A DNA stretch of 45,564 bases from Caulobacterales bacterium (lineage in GTDB: Bacteria > Pseudomonadota > Alphaproteobacteria > Caulobacterales > Caulobacteraceae): assembly GCA_016183935.1 (NCBI GenBank), contig JACPDR010000042.1, positions 1 to 45,564 on the forward strand, given 5' to 3'. A program made the position numbers and the translations under genes. The notes below the pieces were generated by a model, which worked only from the letters and a program-made list of their open reading frames with translations, was not told the origin of the DNA and ran no database searches. Positions 8,474 to 16,819 of the stretch are shown here, in pieces. Position 1 is the stretch's first letter, and each line of letters opens with the position of its first letter.

Positions 8474-9100
8474 ATGACCCGCAGCCTGTTTCGCACCCTT
8501 GCCTCCGCCCTGCTGCTGGCGCTGATCGCCGGCCAGGCCTGGGCCGAGGTGACGGTGACCTTCTACGCCCACCCCGGCGCGCGGGTGCGGGACGGCTATC
8601 TGTTGTTCCCCCACGCCTATGTGCACGCCGAAGGGACCGAGGACGCCACCGGCGAGCCGGTCGACTGGTCGGCGGGCTTTACGGCGAAGAGCCCGGGACC
8701 GCACCTGCTGTTCATGCGCGGCGGCGGCGTGGTGGAGGAGCCCGACGCCCGCTATGTCAACGAGGGCCAGCCGTTCCTGGAGCTCACCGTCGATGACGCC
8801 ACCTGGCATACGCTCAAGGCGCGGGCGGAGTGGTGGAACAGTCCGGAGGGCTCGGTCTACGACCTGAGGCGGCGCAACTGCATCACCTTCATCGCCGATC
8901 TGGCCCGGGTGGTGGGGCTGCGGACGGCCCCCGAACCGTCAATGAAACCGGGGACCTTCCTCGAGGCGACGGCGGCGCTGAACCCCGCGGCGGCCTGGCG
9001 TGAAACGCCCGCCGTTCCCGTCGTTCCCGTGGAGTCGCCGTCGCCCGTGGTCGTGGTCGTTCCGGCCCCCGCCGCGGCCGAACCGGCTTCCGGAGCGTGA
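8474..9100 (+). CDS. Exported protein of unknown function with NC-T-F motif
   Basis: 208 aa starting at ATG 8474 shortly after GGAGA. A signal peptide (TRSLFRTLASALLLALIAGQAWA) precedes EVTVTFYAHPGARVRDGYLL. The most conserved-looking part is near residue 135, YDLRRRNCITFIADLARVVGL. An Asn-Cys-x-Thr-Phe helix start of this kind is seen in permuted papain-like and DUF4105-like periplasmic proteins, where the Cys would be catalytic and a His lies elsewhere; PHAYVHA is one candidate. The C-terminal 40 residues are a low-complexity Pro/Val/Ala tail. I do not recognise the family securely. It stands alone between the permease and the convergent halogenase. Confidence 0.75.
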   Translation: MTRSLFRTLASALLLALIAGQAWAEVTVTFYAHPGARVRDGYLLFPHAYVHAEGTEDATGEPVDWSAGFTAKSPGPHLLFMRGGGVVEEPDARYVNEGQPFLELTVDDATWHTLKARAEWWNSPEGSVYDLRRRNCITFIADLARVVGLRTAPEPSMKPGTFLEATAALNPAAAWRETPAVPVVPVESPSPVVVVVPAPAAAEPASGA

Positions 9101-9115
9101 TCGGCTGATGTCGGC

Positions 9116-10651
9116 CTAGGCGTCGCCCGACCACATGTCGTTGGCCTTCAGGTAGGCCTCGTGCTCGGGCAGGTCCTCGACGACGCGGGCGAGGACATCG
9201 GAAATGTCGCGTAGGCGGGCGGCCGATCGCTCCTGGTCCTGATAGGCGTACAGCGGGTTGAACGTCCGGGGCTGGATCCCCTGGCCGTACATCACCGCCA
9301 GCCACGAGGCCTGGCTGAAATACTCGTCGGCGCCGACCTGGTAGAGCAAGGCGCGATCCCGGAAGGCTTCGACCCGTTCGGCCAGGGTGTCGGGGATGGG
9401 CATGGCCGCCACCTGTCGCCAGAACGGCGAATCGTCCCGTTGCGACGCGTGATAGTGCAGGATGACGAAGTCGCGGATCAGTTCGACCTCGCGCCCGAGC
9501 CGCCGGTTGTAGGCGGCGATGTTGACGGGGCTGAATTCGCGATCCGGAAAGTGCTGCAGCAGCCGGACGAGACCCGCGTGGACCAGGTGGATGCTGGTCG
9601 ATTCCAGCGGCTCGATAAAGCCGCTGGACAGGCCGAGACTGACGACATTGCGGTCCCAGAAGGTCTTGCGCCGCCCGGTCACGAAACGGAGGGTGCGCGG
9701 GTCCGCCAGCGGCTCCCCGTCCAGATGGGCCAGCAAGGTCTCGCGCGCCGCGTCCTCGCTGATGTAGTCCGAGCAGTAGACGTAGCCGTTGCCGGTGCGG
9801 TGCTGCAGATTGATCCGCCACTGCCAGCCGGCTTCGCGCGCGGTGGACAGGGTGTAGGGCGCGGCCTGGCCGACCTTGGCGCAGGGGACGGCGACGGCCC
9901 GATCGACGGGCAGCCAGTGGGACCAGCCCTCGTAGCCGGCCTTGAGGGTCTCCTCGATCAGCAGGCCCCGGAAGCCGCTGCAGTCGATGTAGAGGTCCGC
10001 CGACAGGCGCCTGCCGTCGTCGAGGACAACGCCGTCGATGAAGCCATCCTCTGGCCGTTGCGAGACCTCGACGATCTTGCCCTCGACACGCCCGACTCCG
10101 CGGCGTTCGCAGATCTTGCGCAGGTACCGGGCGTAAAGGCCGGCGTCGAAATGATAGGCGGTGAACAGGCCGTTTCGGGGCGACCGGGGATCGGAGTCGC
10201 GCGGCCCGACCTTGCCGGCCCCGGCGGCCCGCCAGCAGATGGAATAATCGCCTAGCGGCCCGACCTTCCCGGTCGACTGAAGCGCGAAGAAGGTCTGCTG
10301 GAAGTCGCCCAGCGTCGGGCCGGGACCGAATGTGCCGAACGGATGGGTGTAGCGGGCGCCGACCCGTCCCCAATCCTGGAATACGATGGCGGCCTTCAGC
10401 GTGGCCTTGGTTTCGCGCATGAACTCGGCTTCGTCGAGGCCGATCATGAGGTTGAAGTCGCGGATGGGCGGCACCGTGGCCTCGCCGACCCCCACGGGAG
10501 AGATTTCCCCGGATTCCACCAGCGTCACGTCGACGTGGGGACCGAGGGTCCGTTGCAGCGCCGCCGCCGCCATCCAGCCCGCGGTGCCGCCGCCGACGAT
10601 CAGGATGCTGCGGACAGGCTCTGGCAAGACGGCTTCCGTGGGGCTGGCCAC
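9116..10651 (-). CDS. Tryptophan-halogenase-family flavoprotein (FAD-dependent)
   Basis: 511 aa with the FAD-binding GGGTAGW motif at residues 20-26 and the family active-site Lys in TLKAAIVFQDW (Lys86, equivalent to PrnA Lys79). The catalytic Glu region is in FIEPLESTSIHLV. The diagnostic WxWxIP motif reads W276-Q-W278-R-I-N281, so the Pro is replaced by Asn. Family members halogenate indoles with FADH2, halide and oxygen and need a separate flavin reductase, which is not in the window. Homologues such as BrvH from Brevundimonas often sit near TonB-receptor carbohydrate loci, with unclear natural substrates. The start is GTG at 10651 with a weak Shine-Dalgarno. It is divergent from the protease and convergent with the preceding small gene. 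Confidence 0.9.
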   Translation of the reverse strand: MASPTEAVLPEPVRSILIVGGGTAGWMAAAALQRTLGPHVDVTLVESGEISPVGVGEATVPPIRDFNLMIGLDEAEFMRETKATLKAAIVFQDWGRVGARYTHPFGTFGPGPTLGDFQQTFFALQSTGKVGPLGDYSICWRAAGAGKVGPRDSDPRSPRNGLFTAYHFDAGLYARYLRKICERRGVGRVEGKIVEVSQRPEDGFIDGVVLDDGRRLSADLYIDCSGFRGLLIEETLKAGYEGWSHWLPVDRAVAVPCAKVGQAAPYTLSTAREAGWQWRINLQHRTGNGYVYCSDYISEDAARETLLAHLDGEPLADPRTLRFVTGRRKTFWDRNVVSLGLSSGFIEPLESTSIHLVHAGLVRLLQHFPDREFSPVNIAAYNRRLGREVELIRDFVILHYHASQRDDSPFWRQVAAMPIPDTLAERVEAFRDRALLYQVGADEYFSQASWLAVMYGQGIQPRTFNPLYAYQDQERSAARLRDISDVLARVVEDLPEHEAYLKANDMWSGDA

Positions 10652-10775
10652 CGTCGAGCGGAACGGGAGGCGTGATGACCCCGCAGCCTATACCGTGAGT
10701 TGATCGCGGCAAAATGATTGCGCGTTCTGTCGGCTCGGCCCTAGGGTCCGGTTCGGGGCGTGTTTGAGGTGAAGA

Positions 10776-13136
10776 TTGGTGCGTACTCGTCGGGTGGGGT
10801 CGATCACAGGACTGCTGCTGCTCGCCGCGCTGGCGACGCCATTGGCCGCTTGCGGCGGTGGCGGCGGCGGTGGCGGCGGCGGTGTGGTCACGCCAATTCC
10901 GCCTCCGCCTCCTCCGCCCCCTCCACCTCCACCTCCTCCTCCGCCCCCGCCGCCGCCGCCGCCTCCGCCACCCCCGTCGCCTCCGCCACCCCCGTCGCCT
11001 CCGCCTTCCGCGAGTTCGGCGGAGTATCAGCGCAACTATGGGGTGGTGAATTCGGGCGCGATCACCGCATGGAACGCCGGGGCGACGGGCGCCGGGGTCA
11101 ACATCGGAGTGATCGACTCAGGGATCGACTTCACCCAGGCGGACCTCGCGGGGCGCATCTCGACGTCCCTGTCGACGGACGTGATCATCGGCCGCAACAC
11201 GCCCACGGGTACGCCCGGCGCCGGCGGAGAGCCCGCTCACGGGACCCTGGTCTCGGGGATCATCGCGTCGAACTTCAACGGGTTCGGCACGATCGGCACG
11301 GCCTACCAGTCGACCATCGTGTCGATCCGGTCGGATGTGAGCACCTGCGACGATCCTGATGACGACGTCTGCTTCCAGACAGCGGACCTGATCCGGGCGA
11401 TCGACTACGCTATCGCCCACGACCTGCCGATCGTGAACATGTCGCTGGGCGGCGAAACCTCCCTCGGGTCGCAGTTCGAGGCGGCCCTCGAGCGCGCCGT
11501 CAGGGCCGGCATCGTCTTCACCATCGCGGCGGGGAACGCCGGCGAGGAGGCGACCGGAGGCAACCCGGAGTGGCCCGGGCGCTACGCCACCGATCCCAGG
11601 TTCGCCGGCAGCATCATCGTGGTGGGCGCGCACAATGCGAGCAATGTCCTCGCCGCCTTCTCGAACCGGGCGGGCGTATCCGCGGCCAGCTACCTCAGCG
11701 CCGCGGGCGAGGACGTCATCACCGGATGCGACGGCACGAGCTGCTGGCGGATCAACGGCACCTCCTTCTCGGCGCCGGCCGTCGCCGGAGCGCTGGCGCT
11801 CCTGCTTGACGCCTTCCCGAACCTGACCGGCAGGGAAGCCGTCGAAATATTGCTGACGACGGCGCGGGAAGCCGGCGCCGCGGGTACGGACGCGGTGTAC
11901 GGCCGTGGGCTGCTCGATATCGCCCAGGCCTTCCAGCCGGTCGGTTCGACGAGCGTGCCGATGGCGTCCGGCGCCACCGTGTCGGTCACCACCCAGAGAT
12001 TCGCCTATTCCGGCGCGGCGTTCGGGGACGCGTTCCGCAACACGCCCGGGCTGCAGACGGTGGGACACGACACGTTCGACCGCCTGTTCCGGGTCGACCT
12101 CGCGGCCGCGTATGGCCAGGCCCCGCGCGGAGACCGGAGCCGGATGCCGCAGCTGGAGCGTCAGCAGGCGACCCTGACCCTCGACGCCCCGATCGGCGGC
12201 CAGCTGTCGCTGACCAGCAGCGCGGCCGTCGATGACAGCGCCCACGATCCCGCGGCGCTCTCCAGCGCCCTGACGCCGTGGCTGGATGAGCGGCGGCGCG
12301 AGGACGTCATGGTCCAGTTCTCCACGGATCACGGCGCGGTGGCGGTGTGGCAGGGCCGGAACGGCGCCCGGTCGCCATTCGAATTGGGGGCCGGCGACGG
12401 TTTCGCTTCGCTGGCGCAGGTGGATCGCGCCTGGCTCGGGGCGGCCCGGATCGGCGCCCTGACCTTCACGGCCGACGCCGGCGCCGGCGACCGCGCCATG
12501 CCCTTCCAGTCCGCCGAGGAGGACGTGTCGCGATACAGCCGTTTCGCCATGAAATGGGACGCCTCGCCCACGACGCAGTTGACGTTCGCGGGGGGGAGCC
12601 TGGAGGAACGGATGGGCCCGCTGGGTTCCTATGCGCCCCTCGGTTCCGGGTTCGAGATGCCGAGCGACAGCACGTTCGCCGGCGTTTCCGGCCGGTTCGG
12701 CCTCGGCTCCGGCCTGTGGCTGGACGCCGAGATGGGCTGGGCGCGGACCGATCTCGCCGGGCAGTTCCTGAGCCTGTCCGAGCAGGCGGTGAGCTCCAGC
12801 TGGCGACTGGGCCTGACCTCCGCCTGTGAGCAGCTGGGCTTCGGCTGCCGGTCCCTGACCTGGTCGATCTCGCAGCCCCTGCGGGTGGAGAGTGGTGAGT
12901 TCAGCGCCTGGCTGGCCGACGCGCCGCTGGAGTATTTCGATCCGCTGACCTTCTCGGAGCGCCGCTTCTCGGCGACTCCGACGGGACGCCAGATCGATCT
13001 GGCGCTGGGCAGTCTTCATGAACTTCCGAACGGATCGTACCTGGACCTTCGCGCCGTGGTGACGCGCGACGATCGCCATGTGCGAACGGCGGCCCCGGCC
13101 CTCGGGCTCATGGGTCAATGGCGGACGACCTTCTAG
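10776..13136 (+). CDS. Subtilisin-like (S8) lipoprotein protease, putative autotransporter
   Basis: 786 aa counted from TTG 10776, seven bases after GAGG; GTG at 10779 is an alternative. A lipobox LAAC (Cys26) follows a hydrophobic signal, then ten Gly, then a Pro-rich linker (residues 42-77). The S8 domain covers about residues 85-385 with the triad Asp114 (NIGVIDSG), His155 (PAHGTLVSGI) and Ser330 (NGTSFSAPAVAG). About 390 further residues are rich in alternating beta-like stretches and end in GQWRTTF with a terminal Phe, which suggests an outer-membrane barrel. Surface subtilases that are both lipidated and autotransported (NalP, SphB1) share this order of lipobox, flexible Gly/Pro stretch, protease and barrel. 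The barrel assignment is inference. Confidence 0.88.
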   Translation: MVRTRRVGSITGLLLLAALATPLAACGGGGGGGGGGVVTPIPPPPPPPPPPPPPPPPPPPPPPPPPPSPPPPPSPPPSASSAEYQRNYGVVNSGAITAWNAGATGAGVNIGVIDSGIDFTQADLAGRISTSLSTDVIIGRNTPTGTPGAGGEPAHGTLVSGIIASNFNGFGTIGTAYQSTIVSIRSDVSTCDDPDDDVCFQTADLIRAIDYAIAHDLPIVNMSLGGETSLGSQFEAALERAVRAGIVFTIAAGNAGEEATGGNPEWPGRYATDPRFAGSIIVVGAHNASNVLAAFSNRAGVSAASYLSAAGEDVITGCDGTSCWRINGTSFSAPAVAGALALLLDAFPNLTGREAVEILLTTAREAGAAGTDAVYGRGLLDIAQAFQPVGSTSVPMASGATVSVTTQRFAYSGAAFGDAFRNTPGLQTVGHDTFDRLFRVDLAAAYGQAPRGDRSRMPQLERQQATLTLDAPIGGQLSLTSSAAVDDSAHDPAALSSALTPWLDERRREDVMVQFSTDHGAVAVWQGRNGARSPFELGAGDGFASLAQVDRAWLGAARIGALTFTADAGAGDRAMPFQSAEEDVSRYSRFAMKWDASPTTQLTFAGGSLEERMGPLGSYAPLGSGFEMPSDSTFAGVSGRFGLGSGLWLDAEMGWARTDLAGQFLSLSEQAVSSSWRLGLTSACEQLGFGCRSLTWSISQPLRVESGEFSAWLADAPLEYFDPLTFSERRFSATPTGRQIDLALGSLHELPNGSYLDLRAVVTRDDRHVRTAAPALGLMGQWRTTF
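10854..11006 (+). repeat. Low-complexity Gly/Pro codon tract in the protease gene
   Basis: Ten Gly codons (10854-10883) are followed by a Pro-rich tract (10899-11006) with about 26 uninterrupted Pro codons. The latter includes two exact tandem copies of an 18-bp unit, CCTCCGCCACCCCCGTCG, at 10962-10979 and 10980-10997. Such a tract is prone to slippage in multiples of three and would vary linker length without breaking the frame. Confidence 0.85.
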
Positions 13137-13154
13137 GGGTGGACCGCCGTCCGT

Positions 13155-13178
13155 CGCTGGCGCTCACCCGCGCCAGCG
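13155..13178 (+). terminator. Hairpin after the S8 protease
   Basis: CGCTGGCGC and GCGCCAGCG form a 9-bp stem with loop TCACCC, 18 bp after the protease stop. There is no T tract, so this may be a Rho-type or processing hairpin. It lies just before the manC-type gene. Confidence 0.45.
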
Positions 13179-13214
13179 TCTAGACCGACCGCTTCGGACA
13201 CGTTGGGGCGCGCT

Positions 13215-15371
13215 ATGGTGGTGTTTCCGGTCATCCTCTGCGGCGGGGCGGGAACGCGTCTCTGGCCCGCTTCACGACCGAACAGCCCCAAGCAGTTTCT
13301 CGACCTCGTTGGCGAGCTGTCGCTGTTCCAGGAAACCGCCCGGCGGGTCGCGCCGCTGACGACGGGGGGAGGGCGGCTCATCGTCGTCGCCGGCGAGAGC
13401 CACAGGGACGCCATCGTCCAGCAACTGGCGGCCCTGTCGATGGAAGCGACGGTGCTGCTGGAGCCCGAAGGCCGGGACTCGGCGGCGGCCATGGCGGCGG
13501 CGGCCCTCTGGATCAGCCGGCAGACGCCGGAGGGCATCGCGCTGTTCGTGGCCTCCGACCACCACATTCCCGACGCCGAGGCGTTCAGGCGTTCGGTGAT
13601 GACGGGCGCGCCCGCCGCGGCCCGGGGCGAGATCGTCACCTTCGGCGTGCGGCCGACCGGGCCCTCGTCGGCCTATGGCTATATCGAGCCGGAGTCAGAC
13701 GGCCTGGCCAAGGTCCGGCGCTTCGTGGAGAAACCCGGCCGCGAACAGGCGGAAGCCTACGTCCGCGACGGCTTTCTGTGGAACAGCGGCAACTTCATGG
13801 TCCGGGCGGACGTGCTGCTCGGCGAGCTCGAGGCGTTCGCCCCGGACGTCGCCGCGGCGGTCGCCGGGGCGCTCCCCGACACGGCGGGCGACGTCGTGCG
13901 TCTGTCCGACGCCTTCCTGCATTCGCCGCGGATCTCGATCGACTACGCGGTGATGGAACGCAGCGGCCGCGTCTCGGTGCTGCCGGTCGATTTTCGATGG
14001 TCCGACCTCGGCGCCTGGGACGCGGTGGCGTCAGCCGGATCGGGCGACAAGGGCGTGTGGATCGGGGCCAAGGGCGACACCTGCCTGGTCCGGGCGGCCG
14101 AAGGGATCGTGGTCGCCACGGCCGGCGTCAAGGATTTGGCGATCATCGTCGAGTCCGACGCCGTGCTCGTCTGCAGCCTCGATCGCGCGCAGGAGGTCAA
14201 GGCGCTGGTGGACCGCATCCGCCAGACCTCGCCCGCGCACGCCGAAGGTCGATCCCCGGTCGCCACGCTGGAAGAGCAGGCGCGGGCGTTCGACAGCTGG
14301 ATGCGTCTCGCGGCCCTGCCGTTATGGGCGGCGCTGGGGGTCGACGAGGACGGCGGCTTCCGCGAGGCCCTCGACGACCGGGGGGTCTGCGCCAGCGCCT
14401 TCCGGCGGGCCCGGGTGCAGGCGCGGCAGGCCTGGGTGTTCAGCGTCGCCGGCGAAGCGGGCTGGCCCGGGCCCTGGCGCCGGCTGGTGAGCGAGGGCCT
14501 GAACCGGTTCGAGGCCACCAACCGGCGGCCGGACGGCCTGTATCGCACGCGGGTGTCGACGGGGGGCGAGACGCTCGACGACACCGCCTCGCTGTACGAC
14601 CAGGCCTTCGCCCTGCTGGCCTTCGCCGCCGCGACGCAGGCGGGCGTGGAGGCCGGGCGGATGACGGCGCGGGCGCAGGCGCTGCGCGAGGGGCTGGCCA
14701 CGCTCGCCCATCCCGCCGGGGGCTGGCGCGAGGACGGGGGGCATCCGTATCAGGCCAATGCCCACATGCATCTGCTGGAGGCCTGTCTGGCCTGGGAGGT
14801 GCTGGAGCCGGGGGGCGTCTGGACCGCCGTGGCCGACGAGATCGTCGGTCTGGCGCGGCGCCATTTCATCGATGCGGAGGGCGGCTTCCTGCGCGAGTTC
14901 TTCGAGGCCGACTGGAGCCCCGCCGCCGGCGAGGCGGGTCGCCTGGTCGAGCCCGGCCACCAGTTCGAATGGGCCTGGCTGCTGACCCGGTGGGGTCGGG
15001 CGCGGGCGGACGATCCCTGGGCCACAGAGACCGCGCGCCGGCTTTATGAGGCGGGCCTGCGCGGCGTGGACGGCTCGCGCGGCGTGGCGATCGACGAACT
15101 CGACGACGGCCTGGCGGTCCGCTCCGCCCGGGCCCGGCTGTGGCCGCAGACCGAGCGGCTCAAGGCGGCCCTGATCCTGGGCGAGGGTGCGCCGGACGGG
15201 CACGCGGCGGAGGCGCTGAAGGGGCTGCGGACGTATCTCGAGCCGTTCGGCCTGTGGCGGGACAAGCAGGACGCGGACGGGCGGTTCGTCGACGAGGCGG
15301 CGCCGGCGAGTTCGCTCTATCACATCGTCGCGGCGTGGGTTCAGCTACGGGAAAGCATGGGGAACGGCTGA
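13215..15371 (+). CDS. manC: Mannose-1-phosphate guanylyltransferase fused to AGE-family isomerase
   Basis: 718 aa from ATG 13215; a TTG at 13203 is also in frame. Residues 1 to about 340 are a ManC nucleotidyltransferase with GGAGTRLWPASRPNSPKQF, FVEKPGR and DFRWSDLGAWDA, making GDP-mannose from Man-1-P and GTP. In place of the usual C-terminal cupin isomerase, residues about 350-718 form an alpha/alpha-barrel domain of the N-acylglucosamine 2-epimerase/mannose isomerase family. Its marks are ANAHMHLLEACLAW and EPGHQFEWAWLL, the family's catalytic His motifs. The domain probably interconverts Fru-6-P and Man-6-P, giving a two-step supply of GDP-mannose apart from phosphomannomutase. It probably feeds the polysaccharide locus beginning just downstream on the other strand. 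Confidence 0.9.
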   Translation: MVVFPVILCGGAGTRLWPASRPNSPKQFLDLVGELSLFQETARRVAPLTTGGGRLIVVAGESHRDAIVQQLAALSMEATVLLEPEGRDSAAAMAAAALWISRQTPEGIALFVASDHHIPDAEAFRRSVMTGAPAAARGEIVTFGVRPTGPSSAYGYIEPESDGLAKVRRFVEKPGREQAEAYVRDGFLWNSGNFMVRADVLLGELEAFAPDVAAAVAGALPDTAGDVVRLSDAFLHSPRISIDYAVMERSGRVSVLPVDFRWSDLGAWDAVASAGSGDKGVWIGAKGDTCLVRAAEGIVVATAGVKDLAIIVESDAVLVCSLDRAQEVKALVDRIRQTSPAHAEGRSPVATLEEQARAFDSWMRLAALPLWAALGVDEDGGFREALDDRGVCASAFRRARVQARQAWVFSVAGEAGWPGPWRRLVSEGLNRFEATNRRPDGLYRTRVSTGGETLDDTASLYDQAFALLAFAAATQAGVEAGRMTARAQALREGLATLAHPAGGWREDGGHPYQANAHMHLLEACLAWEVLEPGGVWTAVADEIVGLARRHFIDAEGGFLREFFEADWSPAAGEAGRLVEPGHQFEWAWLLTRWGRARADDPWATETARRLYEAGLRGVDGSRGVAIDELDDGLAVRSARARLWPQTERLKAALILGEGAPDGHAAEALKGLRTYLEPFGLWRDKQDADGRFVDEAAPASSLYHIVAAWVQLRESMGNG

Positions 15372-15392
15372 TCGGCCCCGGGCGAGGTGTGA

Positions 15393-15554
15393 CTACGAGA
15401 CCTTGCGTTCAGGCGTCGCAGCCAGTTCGCGCCGATTGACCGGCAGGGTCACGACTTCTCCGTAGAGGCCGGAGGTGCGTGCAGGGCCGGAGGTTGGGCG
15501 GCCCAACGCGGACGTGGACGCCGGCGCACGTGACAAGGGTTGTTCGCTGTGCAT
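15393..15554 (-). CDS. Candidate small gene, 53 aa, unknown function
   Basis: An ATG at 15554 follows AGGGAGGG at a seven-base spacing, an unusually good ribosome-binding site for this window. The 53-codon frame ends in TAG and reads MHSEQPLSRAPASTSALG, then a Pro/Ser-rich middle, then LYGEVVTLPVNRRELAATPE near the end. No signal peptide or membrane segment is visible. It lies in the otherwise empty 329-bp interval between the convergent manC-type gene and the M48 gene, 146 bp downstream of the latter on the same strand. I do not recognise a family. The call rests on the ribosome-binding site and GC-biased third positions only. Confidence 0.4.
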   Translation of the reverse strand: MHSEQPLSRAPASTSALGRPTSGPARTSGLYGEVVTLPVNRRELAATPERKVS

Positions 15555-15700
15555 TTCTCGACCCTCCCTGTGGGCTCCCCCAACCTTAACGCCCTCTTTA
15601 CCGGTTCGGTCAAGCGCCGGCGCGCCGGCGGTGCGGTCGGCTGATCTCGATACCCTGGAGCCCTTTCGGTCGGTCGGGCGGCTGGCCGAAGCGTAATCCT

Positions 15701-16708
15701 TCAGGGCAGGAGTTCGCCGCCGGCCCGACGCTTCGCCTCGATCTCGCGCTGGACCTGTTCCAGCGCCAGCGCCCGGGAACCCGCCGAGGCATGGCCGATC
15801 TGGGGGAACCGAACGCGCCAGTTGGACTCGCCGAAGCGGCGCCAGAACGGAGCGGCGACGGCCGGATCGAAACCCGCGCGAGCCAGGAGGTAGAGGCCGA
15901 CGCGGTCGGCCTGCTGTTCCGCATTGCCCTCGCCCCCGTCGGCCGCCCACGCCGCCTCGTTGACCTGGCGGGCGGCGCCCCCGGTGTCGCTCCAGTGCCG
16001 ATGCCGCAGGACGTGGTGGGCGAGTTCATGGCCGAGGATCACGGCCAGTTCGTCGTCGTTCTGGGCGAAGCTGGCCAGGGCGGTGCTGATGAACAGCCGC
16101 CGCCCGTCGGCGCGGGCGTTCAGTTCATTCGACGGATTGAGCTGCACCTCATAGCCACAGGCGCGGCGGGGTTGGATGGTGACCTCCTGCCGCCGCCCGT
16201 CCCGGCGCAGGGTGAACCGTGTCGATCCACGCGCCAGCGCCGCATCGATTCTGCGGACGTTTTCCGCCAGGCCCTCGAATTCCGGCGCCCGACCGCCATC
16301 GCCGGGATCGAGGGCGACCGTCCCGGTTGATAGCAGCAGATCGCCCTGACGGACCCCCGCCTCGGCGGCCGGTGATCCGGGAGGCGCCGCGAGCACGCCC
16401 GGCAGGTCGCCCTCCAGGCCGAAGCGCTGCTCGGCGTAGCCGCGGAGCTCCGGGCTGTACTGCCGTGCCGAGTGCAAGGCCCAGCCGGCGGACAGTCGCA
16501 CCGTCGGGCAGAGGCCCGCATTGGCCTCGAGCAGGCGCTGCGCGACCCGGGCGACCTGCTCGTCAAGAGCGACGAGGGAGGTCAGCCGCTGGCCGGCGTC
16601 GCCGAGGCTCGTCTGCTCCGGCGTCAGCACCGGGGGCGACGGGACGCAGCCGCTGAGGATCGCCGCCGTGATGACGGGAAGCACAACCGTACAAAATGAG
16701 CGCTTCAT
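15701..16708 (-). CDS. M48-family lipoprotein metalloprotease with PDZ-like segment
   Basis: 335 aa from ATG 16708; a GTG at 16723 would add five residues. The signal peptide ends in the lipobox LSGC. A PDZ-like stretch near residues 110-180 contains GSPAAEAGVRQGDLLLSTG. The zinc site is HELAHHVLRHRH, with the third ligand in EQQADRVGLYLLARAGFDP. M48 lipoproteins (YfgC/BepA, LoiP and relatives) act in periplasmic or outer-membrane protein quality control. It is on the same strand as, and 111 bp after, the Wzy-type gene, so a role near envelope polysaccharide export is plausible but inferred. Placing a PDZ-like segment before the protease domain is less common than the reverse. Confidence 0.88.
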   Translation of the reverse strand: MKRSFCTVVLPVITAAILSGCVPSPPVLTPEQTSLGDAGQRLTSLVALDEQVARVAQRLLEANAGLCPTVRLSAGWALHSARQYSPELRGYAEQRFGLEGDLPGVLAAPPGSPAAEAGVRQGDLLLSTGTVALDPGDGGRAPEFEGLAENVRRIDAALARGSTRFTLRRDGRRQEVTIQPRRACGYEVQLNPSNELNARADGRRLFISTALASFAQNDDELAVILGHELAHHVLRHRHWSDTGGAARQVNEAAWAADGGEGNAEQQADRVGLYLLARAGFDPAVAAPFWRRFGESNWRVRFPQIGHASAGSRALALEQVQREIEAKRRAGGELLP

Positions 16709-16819
16709 GGAGCCTAGAAACACGATCGGATCGGTGGTGGCAATGCTCGTACGAGCCCTCTCCGACGCTGGTTTTCTGACGCATTCGGGGCGCGGAGGCC
16801 CGGGAGGCGGGCGGATCGG

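Noticed and set aside
15475..15696. 73-codon rightward frame opposite the candidate small gene
   Set aside because: No ribosome-binding site, composition without structure, and it would overlap the better-supported frame on the other strand.
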